Positions 15,742-24,819 of a stretch of 64,000 nt of DNA are shown in pieces (the stretch's first letter is position 1; each line of letters opens with the position of its first letter). The position numbers and the translations under genes are program-made. This stretch comes from Candidatus Omnitrophota bacterium (lineage in GTDB: Bacteria; Omnitrophota; Gorgyraeia; JAUYCX01), in assembly GCA_030692045.1 (NCBI GenBank), contig JAUYCX010000119.1:1-64000 (forward strand), given 5' to 3'. Below the pieces are notes generated by a model. It had not been told where the DNA came from. It worked only from the letters and a program-made list of their open reading frames with translations, and did not search any database.

Positions 15742-16422
15742 ATGCATAGAAATATGTCAAAACCAAAAGTTGACAAAAATTTTTTTAGTAGTTGGTCACC
15801 ATCTATGGCTTATATCTTAGGCTTTATTTTTGCAGACGGTTGTTTGGTAGAACATAAAAACGGTTACAATGGTTTGGATATAACAAGTAAGGACTTAAAG
15901 CTTCTTAGGTTGATAAAGAAAGAGCTTAATTCCGAGCATAAAATTGGTAAAAAAGAACGAGGTTACCACCTTCAGATTAGAAACCAAAATATTTATAAGG
16001 ATTTGATTGAGTTAGGGTTAACTCCCCGAAAATCAAAAACAATAAAATTTCCTAAGGTTTCTAAAAAATATTCTTATCACTTTATACGGGGATTATTCTA
16101 CGGTGATGGCTCGGTTATGGTATGGAAAGAACCGCGCTGGAAGCATACTTGGCAGATAAGAATTTCTTTTACATCTGGCTGTTTACAGTTTTTGGAAGGA
16201 CTAAGGGAATATTTAGAACATTCTGCTCGGTTACAAGGTGGAAAAATTTGCTCTATTGATAGAGGTTATATTTTGAGGTATTTATCAATGGGAGAATGTA
16301 TAAATTTTTATAATTTTTTATATCGAGGAAACTCTAACCTTTATTTAATACGCAAAAAAGATAAATTTGAGTCATTTTTATCCTCAAAAACTAAAGAGGC
16401 TAAAACTAGACTTAGGAGTTAA
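15742..16422 (+). CDS. LAGLIDADG homing-endonuclease-like protein
   Basis: 226 residues with two LAGLIDADG-type helices, AYILGFIFADGCL (about residue 28) and HFIRGLFYGDGSV (about residue 115), each ending in the catalytic acidic residue. Two motifs in one chain mean it can act as a monomer cutting a long asymmetric site. It is free-standing, not inside an intron or intein, and begins directly behind tRNA-Leu. An alternative start is ATG 15754. It also lies just before rpe (4-nt gap). Such genes are mobile and often associated with tRNA or rRNA loci. Confidence 0.85.
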   Translation: MHRNMSKPKVDKNFFSSWSPSMAYILGFIFADGCLVEHKNGYNGLDITSKDLKLLRLIKKELNSEHKIGKKERGYHLQIRNQNIYKDLIELGLTPRKSKTIKFPKVSKKYSYHFIRGLFYGDGSVMVWKEPRWKHTWQIRISFTSGCLQFLEGLREYLEHSARLQGGKICSIDRGYILRYLSMGECINFYNFLYRGNSNLYLIRKKDKFESFLSSKTKEAKTRLRS

Positions 16423-16426
16423 AATT

Positions 16427-17134
16427 ATGTCTTCTATTAAAATTGCCGCAAGCATACTTTCCTGTGACTTCAGCCGCTTGGCTGATGAAATAAAAAAGTG
16501 CGAAGCCTCAGGTATTGATTTTCTACATATTGATGTGATGGATGGCCATTTTGTGCCAAATATTACAATTGGCCCGATAATTGTAGAGGCAATTCGTGCT
16601 TTAACCAAACTTACCATTGATGCTCACTTGATGATTGAAAATCCGTTTATGTATATTGATAAATTTATTGATGCTGGTTGTGACATTGTGACTTTGCATG
16701 CCGAATGTTATGGAAAACTAAGGGCGCATAGTAACGGCTTAGGCAAATTTCCCAAAGAAATTGATAAAATAGATGCGGAAAAGGTAAGGAAGGATATTCG
16801 GGCAATAAAAGCTAAAGGCAAAAAAGCAGGTCTCACTTTAAATCCCGGCACGCCTTTGTGTATTGAGGAAGTTTTAGAGGATTTGGATAAGGTTTTGATT
16901 ATGTCTGTAAATCCTGGTTTTGCCGGACAGAAATTTATGCCCGAGGTTCTGCCAAAAATTAAGGCTTTGCGCCAAATATTTAAAAAGGATATTGAGGTTG
17001 ATGGCGGAATAAATGAGCAAACCGCGCCTTTAGCAGTTAAAGCCGGAGCAAATATTTTAGCAACTGCAAGTTGTTTTTTTCATTCCAATGAACCCAAGGC
17101 GCTGGTTAAGCGTTTAAAGAATCTTAAACAATGA
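16427..17134 (+). CDS. rpe: Ribulose-phosphate 3-epimerase
   Basis: A 235-residue TIM-barrel enzyme interconverting ribulose-5-phosphate and xylulose-5-phosphate. Seen: the N-terminal AASILSCDFSRLADEI, HIDVMDGHFVPNITIGP (metal His and Asp), DAHLMIENP, TLHAEC, MSVNPGFAGQKF and EVDGGIN (metal/phosphate site). A TTAGGAGTT ribosome binding site precedes ATG 16427. A stretch after HAECYG is about 15 residues longer than in most homologues. Transaldolase follows 7 nt later, making a small non-oxidative pentose phosphate operon. Confidence 0.96.
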   Translation: MSSIKIAASILSCDFSRLADEIKKCEASGIDFLHIDVMDGHFVPNITIGPIIVEAIRALTKLTIDAHLMIENPFMYIDKFIDAGCDIVTLHAECYGKLRAHSNGLGKFPKEIDKIDAEKVRKDIRAIKAKGKKAGLTLNPGTPLCIEEVLEDLDKVLIMSVNPGFAGQKFMPEVLPKIKALRQIFKKDIEVDGGINEQTAPLAVKAGANILATASCFFHSNEPKALVKRLKNLKQ

Positions 17135-17141
17135 AATAATT

Positions 17142-18245
17142 ATGAATACAAAAACATTACAAAAAAATCCTTTGAAGGAGTTAACCCAATTCGGCCAAAG
17201 CCCTTGGTATGACAATATTGAAAGGGGTCTTTTAAAAAATGGCAGTTTAAAAGAATTGATTACTGATTACGGGATTTTGGGTGTTACTACCAATCCTTCA
17301 ATTTTCGAAAAGGCAATCAGCAATTCTTCTCTCTACGACTCACAAATTAGAGAATTAGCAAGACAAGGTAAGAATGCTTTGGAGATTTATGAAGAATTAG
17401 CCATCTTGGATGTTAGTGAGGCAGCTGATTTATTTAAGGATATTTACTTTGCTTCGAATAGAATGGATGGCTATATCAGTATTGAGGTTTTGCCGGATTT
17501 TGCCCACGATGTTTCTAAAACAATTGACTGTGCAAAAAATATTTTTAAGCGTATAAACCGCGAAAATATTATGATTAAGGTTCCCGCAACAACTGAAGGC
17601 GCCAAGGCAATAAGCGAATTAGTTTTTCAGGGAATAAATGTTAATGCAACTTTAATATTTTCGAAGCCTCATTATGAAGCAGTTGCTAAGGCATATATAG
17701 AAGGATTAAGGCAAAGGCAAGAAAAAGGTTTGGGAATCTTAAATATTGTTTCTGTTGCCAGTGTGTTTGTCAGCCGCGTAGATACAAAAATTGATTTACT
17801 TTTAGAGGAACAGGGCAAATCATTAAAAGGAAAAATTGCGCTTGCCAATGCCAAGCTTATTTATCAGCTTTTTAAAAAAATATTTTCCCCAGAGAATTTT
17901 GAAGACTTAGAAAAAATGGGTGGTAAAATTCAACGGCTTCTCTGGGGTTCAACCAGCACCAAAAATCCTCTTTACAGCGATGTAAAGTATGTTGAGGAGC
18001 TAATCGCTGCAAATACAATTAATACTATTCCGCCAGAGACGATTTGCGCCTTTAAAGACCATGGCAGGCTTCGGTTAAGTTTAGAAGAGGGCCTTCAAGA
18101 GGCCGAAAAAGATTTGAAAGGTTTGCAGGCTTTAGGTATTAATTTGAATTCTGTCTGCCAAGAGATTCAGCATGCCGGAGTTAAGGCATTTCAAGATTCG
18201 TTTGATAAACTAATTTCTGCAATAAAAGAAAAATCTATTTCCTAA
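17142..18245 (+). CDS. tal: Transaldolase
   Basis: A 367-residue class I aldolase of the pentose phosphate pathway, of the longer subfamily known from actinobacteria and cyanobacteria. Seen: SPWYDNIERGLL, GVTTNPSIFEKAI, the Schiff-base region NIMIKVPATTEG, GINVNATLIFS and SVASVFVSRVDTKID. Length matches this subfamily. It follows rpe closely. Its stop overlaps by 4 bp the stop of the convergent response regulator gene on the other strand, leaving no room for a separate terminator. Confidence 0.96.
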   Translation: MNTKTLQKNPLKELTQFGQSPWYDNIERGLLKNGSLKELITDYGILGVTTNPSIFEKAISNSSLYDSQIRELARQGKNALEIYEELAILDVSEAADLFKDIYFASNRMDGYISIEVLPDFAHDVSKTIDCAKNIFKRINRENIMIKVPATTEGAKAISELVFQGINVNATLIFSKPHYEAVAKAYIEGLRQRQEKGLGILNIVSVASVFVSRVDTKIDLLLEEQGKSLKGKIALANAKLIYQLFKKIFSPENFEDLEKMGGKIQRLLWGSTSTKNPLYSDVKYVEELIAANTINTIPPETICAFKDHGRLRLSLEEGLQEAEKDLKGLQALGINLNSVCQEIQHAGVKAFQDSFDKLISAIKEKSIS

Positions 18246-19186
18246 GAAATATCAGCTGCACTTTTTCTTTTATCCTTGATATAATTACTTCTTTCCAATC
18301 TTTTAGCGTATTCCTTTAATTCTGCTCCTATTTCTCCAATTTCTGCCACATGCTGTATCTGACGAGCAACATTGGTTACAACACCAATTGAAACTGAAAG
18401 TAAAGGAATTTTTTGCTCTTTTCCTTGCCTGTCTTTGCCAGTGATATAACCTTTTTGTCTATCTTCTTCATTATAAAAAGAGGACGCGGCATTTTCAAAA
18501 TCCTGAATAATTTTCTGGCAGATTTTATCAACCCTTTGAGGGCTAGAGATAAATACAAAGTCATCTCCACCAATATGTCCGATAAAATCACCAGGGTTTC
18601 CAAAATCTTGTACGGCCTTGATTATAATTCTGGCAGTTTCCTTTATTACCTCATCGCCGTGTTCAAAGCCATATTTGTCATTATAGGATTTAAATTTATC
18701 CAAATCCAGATACCCTACGGCAAATATTTTTTTATTATCTATGTTACTCTGCAGTTCATTAAGTATAGAAACATTTCCCGGCAGGTGTGTGAGAGGATTT
18801 GCATCTAAATCCCGTTCAGTGCGCCGCAAAATCATTTTTATACGCGCCAGCAATTCCTTTGGCTCAAAGGGTTTGACTATATAATCATCTGCCCCGGCAT
18901 TAATACCCTCAACCTTATCAGTTACTTCGCCCTTGCCAGTTAGCATTATAATTGGCATATGCTGTAAGAGAATATCCTTCTTGAGAATTTGGCAGACTTG
19001 TTTTCCATCTAATTTTGGCATCTTGTAGTCTAAGATTACCAGGTTAGGTGATTTTGTCTGGACCAGCCTTAAAGCCTCTTCTCCGTCTTGAGCAGAGAAG
19101 ACTTCATACTGCTCTTTAAGGGTTAAGAATAAGACATCCAAAATATCCGGGTCGTCATCTACAATTAGGATTTTATCTCTTCGCAT
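18242..19186 (-). CDS. Response regulator with GGDEF (diguanylate cyclase) domain
   Basis: 314 residues. REC domain (about 1-120): acidic pair D10/D11, phosphoacceptor D53 in LVILDYKMPK, conserved Lys in YIVKPFEP. GGDEF domain (about 130-290): DANPLTHLPGN opening, DLDKFKSYND substrate site and signature GGDDF. GGDDF differs from GGDEF/GGEEF by one conservative change, so activity is likely but not certain. No RxxD inhibitory site is seen five residues before it. It makes c-di-GMP if active, and ends a minus-strand operon after a histidine kinase and a FIST sensor, which probably control it. Confidence 0.92.
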   Translation of the reverse strand: MRRDKILIVDDDPDILDVLFLTLKEQYEVFSAQDGEEALRLVQTKSPNLVILDYKMPKLDGKQVCQILKKDILLQHMPIIMLTGKGEVTDKVEGINAGADDYIVKPFEPKELLARIKMILRRTERDLDANPLTHLPGNVSILNELQSNIDNKKIFAVGYLDLDKFKSYNDKYGFEHGDEVIKETARIIIKAVQDFGNPGDFIGHIGGDDFVFISSPQRVDKICQKIIQDFENAASSFYNEEDRQKGYITGKDRQGKEQKIPLLSVSIGVVTNVARQIQHVAEIGEIGAELKEYAKRLERSNYIKDKRKSAADIS

Positions 19187-19189
19187 AGC

Positions 19190-20704
19190 TTATTTTTTTA
19201 ATTTTGGTAGTGTAAAATAAAATACGCTTCCCTTGTTTAACTGGCTATTAACCCAAATTTTTCCCTGGTGGGCTTCCACAATATATTTGACTAAAGACAG
19301 ACCCAAGCCAGTTCCTTTTAAGGTCTGGTTAAACTGGTTATCTACCCGATAGAACTCTTCAAAAATTTTAGGGATATCCTGTTCAGAAATCCCAATACCT
19401 GAATCGGCAATAGCTACTTCCATAAAATCTGCTTTATCTACGGCAGAAATTTTAATCCACCCCCCAGAGGGCGTAAACTTTATAGCATTTCCTAACAGAT
19501 TAATAAAAACCCTTTCAATCTGGTCGCGGTCAATTAAAACCGAGGGTAAATCTTGGGATACTTCAGTTTTAAACTGGATTTCTTTTTCTTTTAACTGAGG
19601 CTGTAAAAGATCAGTTACGGAATAAATAATTTCGTTTATGTGGTGCGGTTCTAACTTCATTTCTGCTTTTCCAGATTCAATGCGCGTGATATCTAAAAGG
19701 TCATTAATCAATTTTACCAGACTATCAGAATGCTTGTTGATTTTATCCAGCCTTTCTTTGACTGCTGCAGGAATTTCGCCTACCTTACCCGCCATCAATA
19801 TGGAGGCATAACCCTTTATGGAGGTTAAGGGGGTGCGCAGTTCATGAGAAACCGCAGAAATAAATTCAGATTTCATTTTGCTAATTCTTTTTACCTCTTC
19901 TAAGGCGTTAGAGAGCTCTTTGGTTCTTTCGTGGATTTTACTTTCCAATTCTAACTTAGAATGAAAAGCCTCTTCAAAAAGTTTGGCATTTTCTAAAGAT
20001 TGGCCTAATTGATTAGCTAAAATAGAAATTAATTCTTCATCACCTTCAGTAAGCGCCAATTGGCCAGATGCATTTCCCAAGAATAGAACTCCGCTTATGC
20101 CATCCTGAGTTAAAATGGGTGTTGCCAGAAACGAGGTAACTAAAAAGAGCCGAGAAATCTTTTCTCTATCTGCGGCTATCAAATTAAAAGAAGAAAGGCT
20201 TCGCCCCTCCCTTAGGCAGTGAGAGAATATAGCTTCATGTCTGAGTGTGTTGACTAAATTTTCTATTTGACTTTCAGGATAACCCACACACACCTTGCAG
20301 GAAAATTCTTCTTGAGTACCGCGCATGATAATCAGGCCCTTTTCAAAACCTAACTCTGAAACCGCCTGTTCGTTAATGCGCCTGAAGATTTCATCCTCAT
20401 CCAAGGTTGTGCTAATTAAGCGGGAAATTTTATGCAAGGTATAGAGGCTGGCTACCTTTTTATCCAGCTCTTCTTGGGTTTTGTTTAAGGCAAGGTCAGT
20501 TTTAACAATAAGCTTTGCCTGTTCATCTAATTCATCAAATGCCCTTTTAAGTTTTTCTAATGATTTTTTTAACTGCTGAATTTGGTCTATCTTGCTCATC
20601 AGTATTAGGGCAAGGGTCACTGCGGCAAATGAGACAGCCAGCCCGCCTAAATTGAATAGGTCCTCAATTACCATCCCTTGAAAAATATTTGTAAGAAATT
20701 CCAT
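19190..20704 (-). CDS. Sensor histidine kinase with GAF domain
   Basis: 504 residues. One N-terminal membrane helix (about 20-38), a coiled coil (about 40-90), a GAF domain (about 95-245), another coiled coil, the HisKA H-box SAVSHELRTPLTSIKGY (about 290), and HATPase with the N-box INLLGNAIKFTP, G1 ADSGIGIS, F-box EFYR and G2 GTGLGLSLVK. All catalytic motifs are intact. It lies 3 nt upstream of the response regulator gene and 5 nt after the FIST gene, so the partner is clear from context. Signal unknown. Confidence 0.95.
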   Translation of the reverse strand: MEFLTNIFQGMVIEDLFNLGGLAVSFAAVTLALILMSKIDQIQQLKKSLEKLKRAFDELDEQAKLIVKTDLALNKTQEELDKKVASLYTLHKISRLISTTLDEDEIFRRINEQAVSELGFEKGLIIMRGTQEEFSCKVCVGYPESQIENLVNTLRHEAIFSHCLREGRSLSSFNLIAADREKISRLFLVTSFLATPILTQDGISGVLFLGNASGQLALTEGDEELISILANQLGQSLENAKLFEEAFHSKLELESKIHERTKELSNALEEVKRISKMKSEFISAVSHELRTPLTSIKGYASILMAGKVGEIPAAVKERLDKINKHSDSLVKLINDLLDITRIESGKAEMKLEPHHINEIIYSVTDLLQPQLKEKEIQFKTEVSQDLPSVLIDRDQIERVFINLLGNAIKFTPSGGWIKISAVDKADFMEVAIADSGIGISEQDIPKIFEEFYRVDNQFNQTLKGTGLGLSLVKYIVEAHQGKIWVNSQLNKGSVFYFTLPKLKK

Positions 20705-20709
20705 CTAAT

Positions 20710-21894
20710 TTAACTCGAAATACCTAAAATCGCAATGGTTTCATTATGGAAGTAAGTTTCGCCCACATAATTTAAGGCTTTTAAGGGCGCATCTTCTCCG
20801 TAGGTATAAAAACCAAAAATAGGGGTTTCTTCGCCTAAGGCAGCCTTTACAATTTCAAGTTCTTTATTTGCCATTTTCCCTAAAATTCTCTGGCGAGAAA
20901 TAGAATCAAATATAAGCGCAAGCTCAGGGGTTTTACCGCGCATATTGTTGACAACATCCCTTGATGCATGTCGCGTTGCCTCAAGACAAGCATCCTTATT
21001 TCCCATCATCAGTCTAATCTCGCAACCTTGCGGCACTTCTCCCTGACAGATAAGAAAACCCTCCTCAGTAAAATCAATGGCGTTCCTTAGAAGATACTCC
21101 TGCTCGCCAGCAACATAGACGCCCAGAGGATAGAGAACAGTCATCGTGGCAAGTTTAATCTTATGCAGTTCCTCAATATCTTTACCAAAATATTCTTCAT
21201 ATATCCTTATTGCCGGAAGGTTATCTATTTCTTTAATAATATTTCCCAGGGTTAAGGTTGCTATATGGGGTTTACCTAAAGGCTTCCAGCCATGTTGAGT
21301 TCCCAGACCAAAACTAATCTCTCCGCCCCAAAGAATTCCCACTGCGCTGTTTGTTAAAACCCGTGTCTGAAAAAATTGGAAGGTTTTACGAAAATTAAAG
21401 TCATCACTACTGGCTCCACCTATAAAGGGAAAACTACGACCCAAGACATCCTGCACTCCGCGAATTAACTCAGAGGTATTTAGGATAAGTCCGTCGGAGA
21501 GCATCATAAAAACTCCCTTTTTATGCTCGCCCAAAGAGGCAAGGCATGCTTTGGCTAAGGAACGCCCCTTTAAACGTTCTTCCCCCGGATTTATATCTTC
21601 AGCTATTCCCAAGCCGAAATTCATTCTTTGGGTTTTTAAGGCAAGAATAGCAATGCCTTGATTTTCAATTCCATTTGATAAAATTATGCCGGCACAGGAA
21701 CAGCCAATAATTTTTACATCGGGTAGAATTTGTTTAATTCCCTTTAAAACCCCTTCATTGGCATAGTGGATAGAAGTAAAGACAAGTGCTAAATCAATCC
21801 TTTCTTGTTTTGCCTGCAGTTTTACAGAAAGGCTGGCTTGCCTGGCTGCGCTTAAAGTATCTTTTTCTTTACTAAAGCCAACGGCTATTTCCAT
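20710..21894 (-). CDS. FIST N/C domain sensory protein
   Basis: 394 residues covering FIST_N (about 25-215, with VFTSIHYANEGVL, IIGCSCAGIILSNG and FIGGASSDDF) and FIST_C (about 220-375, with PLGVYVAGEQEYLLRN and LIFDSISRQRILG). FIST domains are sensory and thought to bind small ligands such as amino acids. It heads the operon FIST-kinase-regulator/GGDEF, so it probably supplies the input. It is cytoplasmic, with no membrane segment seen. Confidence 0.9.
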   Translation of the reverse strand: MEIAVGFSKEKDTLSAARQASLSVKLQAKQERIDLALVFTSIHYANEGVLKGIKQILPDVKIIGCSCAGIILSNGIENQGIAILALKTQRMNFGLGIAEDINPGEERLKGRSLAKACLASLGEHKKGVFMMLSDGLILNTSELIRGVQDVLGRSFPFIGGASSDDFNFRKTFQFFQTRVLTNSAVGILWGGEISFGLGTQHGWKPLGKPHIATLTLGNIIKEIDNLPAIRIYEEYFGKDIEELHKIKLATMTVLYPLGVYVAGEQEYLLRNAIDFTEEGFLICQGEVPQGCEIRLMMGNKDACLEATRHASRDVVNNMRGKTPELALIFDSISRQRILGKMANKELEIVKAALGEETPIFGFYTYGEDAPLKALNYVGETYFHNETIAILGISS

Positions 21895-21960
21895 ATTTAG
21901 AATATTAAAAAATTCATTGTAAACAGACTTTTTAGAACCTTGTTTTGTAAATCCCTTTGT

Positions 21961-21988
21961 ATTCTATATTCTAACTATTGTAGTGTCA
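21961..21988 (-). promoter_or_regulatory. Probable sigma-70 promoter of the FIST operon
   Basis: On the minus strand TTGACA (21988-21983) is followed after 16 nt by TAGAAT (21966-21961), about 65 nt before the FIST start codon at 21894. Confidence 0.65.
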
Positions 21989-22049
21989 ATAATTTTTGTT
22001 GCAGAGATTTTATAATTTTGTTACAATTTAATAAATCTAGTAGTAAGTT

Positions 22050-22066
22050 CTGGCCCCATCGTCTAG
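22050..22066 (+). repeat. Duplicated 5' fragment of tRNA-Glu
   Basis: CTGGCCCCATCGTCTAG is identical to 22159-22175, the start of the intact tRNA-Glu plus 2 nt. The fragment is followed at once by a hairpin element, and then by the intact tRNA 109 bp later. Confidence 0.9.
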
Positions 22067-22136
22067 TCAAATGAGCACATAATTTACGGAGCATTTGATT
22101 AGATGTGGGCGACGTAAATTATTTGTGCGAATTTGA
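22067..22136 (-). repeat. AATTC/TCATT-box hairpin, reverse orientation
   Basis: Outer arms TCAAAT and ATTTGA; reversed box AATGA ... GAATT; inner arms GCACATAATTTACG and CGTAAATTATTTGTGC. It sits between the tRNA-Glu fragment and the intact tRNA. A GATCCGCC ... GGCGGAC hairpin follows at 22136-22158. Confidence 0.75.
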
Positions 22137-22160
22137 TCCGCCAAGCTTTGTGGCGGACCT

Positions 22161-22238
22161 GGCCCCATCGTCTAGCCTGGTCTAGGACGGGTGCTTCTCA
22201 GGCATCAAACACGAGTTCAAATCTCGTTGGGGCTACCA
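22161..22238 (+). tRNA. tRNA-Glu (anticodon CTC)
   Basis: The acceptor GGCCCCA pairs with TGGGGCT, the anticodon stem GGTGC/GCATC holds the loop TTCTCAG (anticodon CTC), and the T arm CGAG-TTCAAAT-CTCG is present. CCA is encoded at 22236-22238. Its 5' end is duplicated upstream and its 3' end is repeated at 22417, 24960 and partly at 24875. Confidence 0.92.
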
Positions 22239-22436
22239 ATTTTGCTTTTTATTCAACAAGTTAGCAAAATTGATCCCGAGTTTCAATCGCTTATATTTAA
22301 GAAACGAGGGATATAGATTCTCCCTCGCTTCTAACAAGGTAATTAATCGAAGCTCGGGATTAATTCCGGCATAAAAGTTATGCCGCTTTGCGCTCCATAA
22401 CTTTTGCCGTCATTAAAAATCTCGTTGGGGCTACCA
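22239..22436 (+). mobile_element. 198-bp hairpin element with a copy of the tRNA-Glu 3' end
   Basis: The unit after the tRNA contains a GATCCCGAG/CTCGGGAT stem enclosing a GAGGGA/TCCCTC stem, then a TTAATTC ... TCATTAA hairpin (22360-22416). It ends with AAATCTCGTTGGGGCTACCA (22417-22436), identical to the tRNA end at 22219-22238. The 20-bp direct repeat looks like an insertion or site-specific integration at the tRNA 3' end. No integrase is encoded here. Confidence 0.65.
22360..22416 (+). repeat. AATTC/TCATT-box hairpin
   Basis: TTAATTC at 22360-22366 and TCATTAA at 22410-22416 with inner arms CGGCATAAAAGTTATG and CATAACTTTTGCCG. It ends exactly at the duplicated tRNA-Glu 3' sequence. Confidence 0.8.
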
Positions 22437-22443
22437 GCACTAA

Positions 22444-24819
22444 ATGATAGATAAATTTCGATCCTCCCATCTCATCCCAAAATTATTTTATTTCGGTTTA
22501 TTTATTCTTAGTTTTTGTCTATTAGCGCTAGAAATTCTTTTGACCAGAATTCTAAGCGTAATATTTTGGTATCATTTTGCATTTTTAGTAGTATCTGTCG
22601 CTTTGTTTGGAATGACGGTGGGCGCTCTTATTGTATACCTTGCTCCAAAGATTTTCTTACCTCAATTAACCCAAAAACACATCGCGGTTTATGCATATAT
22701 CAGTTCTTTTGCTATTATCGCAAGCCTCCTTTCTTTATTTTATCTGCCAGCACTATTTGCTTTCTTAAATATTTCCGGTTCGCTTATACCCATACTATAT
22801 ATTTTATTATCATTGCCATTTATAGCTATTGGAGTGTGTTTATCTTTAAGCCTTAGTAGATTTCCTGAGCATATAGGGAAAATTTATAGCATTAATCTTA
22901 TTGGTTCGGCCTTGGGTTGCATTGGTATAATTTTTATCTTAAATAGTTTCAATGCCCCTTCAGCTATATTATTTATAGCTTGTCTTTCTGCATTATCGGC
23001 GTTGCTCTTTGGTTTTGCTGGGCAACTAGGTAGATTATTTAAACTTTTCTGTATTTTGACTATGTTGATTTTTATGTCCCTTTCTTTTAAAAATGAACAT
23101 TCTAATTCCATAACGCCTCTCTGGGTAAAAGGAACCATACAGAAGACTCCGCCTTTTTATAGTAAATGGAATTTCTTTTCTTATCTAACAGTTGGCGTTC
23201 CATCAAGAAAACCTTTTGGTTGGGGATTTAGTCCAAAGATATCTCAAGCCAAGATTAATACGCAAGAATTAATGTTGCTTATCGATGAAGGAGCCGGGAC
23301 AGTTTTGACTAAGTTCAATGATCTCTCAGAGTTAGAATATCTTAAGTTAGATGTTTCTGCTATGGCATACTATCTACGCAATAATGATGATGTGCTTGTA
23401 TTGGGCTCCGGAGGAGGAAGAGATTTATTAACCGCTGTGCTCTTTGGTGCAAAGAAAGTCGTGGGAGTAGAAATAAACAAAGATATAAATGACATCGCTT
23501 TTAATAAACTTAGAGATTTTTCGGGAAAGATAAATAATTATAGTCAAATACAGTTGATAGTGGATGAAGGCAGAAGTTATGTCTCAAGGTCTAAAGAAAA
23601 ATATGACATTATACAAGCTTCTTTGGTTGATTCATTTGCGGCTTTCGCAAACGGAGCCTTTGCCTTAACGGAAAACAGCCTTTATACAAAGGAGGCTTGG
23701 GTTATTTTCTTGGAGCATTTAAAAGAAAATGGTATTTTAACATTCTCCAGATGGTATGATAAGGATAACCCTTCAGAAATATATAGATTAATCGCCTTGG
23801 CGAAAAGTGCTTTACAGGAAATTGGCATAAAAGATCCTAGGCAAAACATTGCTTTAGTCCGTCATATTTGGTCTAATAGCACGTTAGGTGTGGGGACGAT
23901 TTTGGTAAGCAAGAGCTCTTTTTCAGATTTAGAGTTGGTAGCTTTGGAGAGGATATCTGATAATTTGGAATTCGAACTTGTTTTATCGCCAAAAAGTTCT
24001 GGGGACATTAATTTTATTTCTATATTAGAGAATACCGATACTTCTCATGCCTTAAGAAATTTATCTTCAAATATCAGCTCTCCTACAGATAACAAGCCAT
24101 TTTTCTTTTATTTCGCTAAGTTTAAAGATATTTTTTCAAAAAGTCCGACTGATCAAGGAGTAATTATATTAAGGAAGCTATTCTTTACCATAGTAATTTT
24201 TGGGATAATTTTTATCATGATTCCGTTAATCTACAAACCTCATTATAAAGGGGTTAGCCAGATATCTGCGAATATGTTGATTTATTTTGCTTCGATTGGT
24301 TTGGCTTTTATGCTAGTTGAAATACCTTTGATGCAAAGATTAGGAATATTGCTAGGACACCCAATTTACGGCTTAACCGTTGTTTTATTTTCATTGCTTT
24401 TTTCTTGCGGAATAGGTAGTTATTTAACAAAGTATTTAAATAATAAACTTAAAACAATATTGCCTTTTGTAATATTAGTACTCATTATTTTTATATTCGT
24501 GAATTTGTTACCACTAATTATCAATATAATAACACCGAGTCTTATACCAATAAAAATATTAGTATCTCTTGCAGTTTTGGTTTTAATCGGCCTATTTATG
24601 GGCATGCTTTTTCCTATTGGAATGAAAACCGCCGGCGATGAGAATTCTCCTAGAGTATTGTACTGGGGAATCAATGGTTTTGCTTCCGTATGTGGTTCAG
24701 CTTTAGCAGCTGTTATATTAATTAATTTCGGTTTCCAAAAAGCTCTTATAGTAGGAGCTATATGTTATCTAATAGCTTTTTTATCGCTATTACCTAATTT
24801 AATAGCGTCGAAGGATTGA
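22444..24819 (+). CDS. Membrane-bound spermidine-synthase-like protein
   Basis: 791 residues. The N-terminal third (about 10-215) has seven or eight membrane helices. A Rossmann methyltransferase-like core follows (about 290-480) with VLVLGSGGGRDLLTAVLF (SAM/dcSAM-binding motif I), VVGVEINKDIN and YDIIQASLVDSFAAFANGAFALTE. The C-terminal part (about 575-785) has six or more helices. Fusions of spermidine-synthase folds with transporter-like helices are widespread, but their substrate is unknown and spermidine synthesis should not be assumed. The gene lies between copies of the tRNA-Glu 3' end (22417 and 24960), as if carried as cargo. Confidence 0.85.
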   Translation: MIDKFRSSHLIPKLFYFGLFILSFCLLALEILLTRILSVIFWYHFAFLVVSVALFGMTVGALIVYLAPKIFLPQLTQKHIAVYAYISSFAIIASLLSLFYLPALFAFLNISGSLIPILYILLSLPFIAIGVCLSLSLSRFPEHIGKIYSINLIGSALGCIGIIFILNSFNAPSAILFIACLSALSALLFGFAGQLGRLFKLFCILTMLIFMSLSFKNEHSNSITPLWVKGTIQKTPPFYSKWNFFSYLTVGVPSRKPFGWGFSPKISQAKINTQELMLLIDEGAGTVLTKFNDLSELEYLKLDVSAMAYYLRNNDDVLVLGSGGGRDLLTAVLFGAKKVVGVEINKDINDIAFNKLRDFSGKINNYSQIQLIVDEGRSYVSRSKEKYDIIQASLVDSFAAFANGAFALTENSLYTKEAWVIFLEHLKENGILTFSRWYDKDNPSEIYRLIALAKSALQEIGIKDPRQNIALVRHIWSNSTLGVGTILVSKSSFSDLELVALERISDNLEFELVLSPKSSGDINFISILENTDTSHALRNLSSNISSPTDNKPFFFYFAKFKDIFSKSPTDQGVIILRKLFFTIVIFGIIFIMIPLIYKPHYKGVSQISANMLIYFASIGLAFMLVEIPLMQRLGILLGHPIYGLTVVLFSLLFSCGIGSYLTKYLNNKLKTILPFVILVLIIFIFVNLLPLIINIITPSLIPIKILVSLAVLVLIGLFMGMLFPIGMKTAGDENSPRVLYWGINGFASVCGSALAAVILINFGFQKALIVGAICYLIAFLSLLPNLIASKD

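Noticed and set aside
22444..24819. Calling this gene speE (spermidine synthase)
   Set aside because: Only the Rossmann core is similar; the many membrane helices mark a different family of unknown function.
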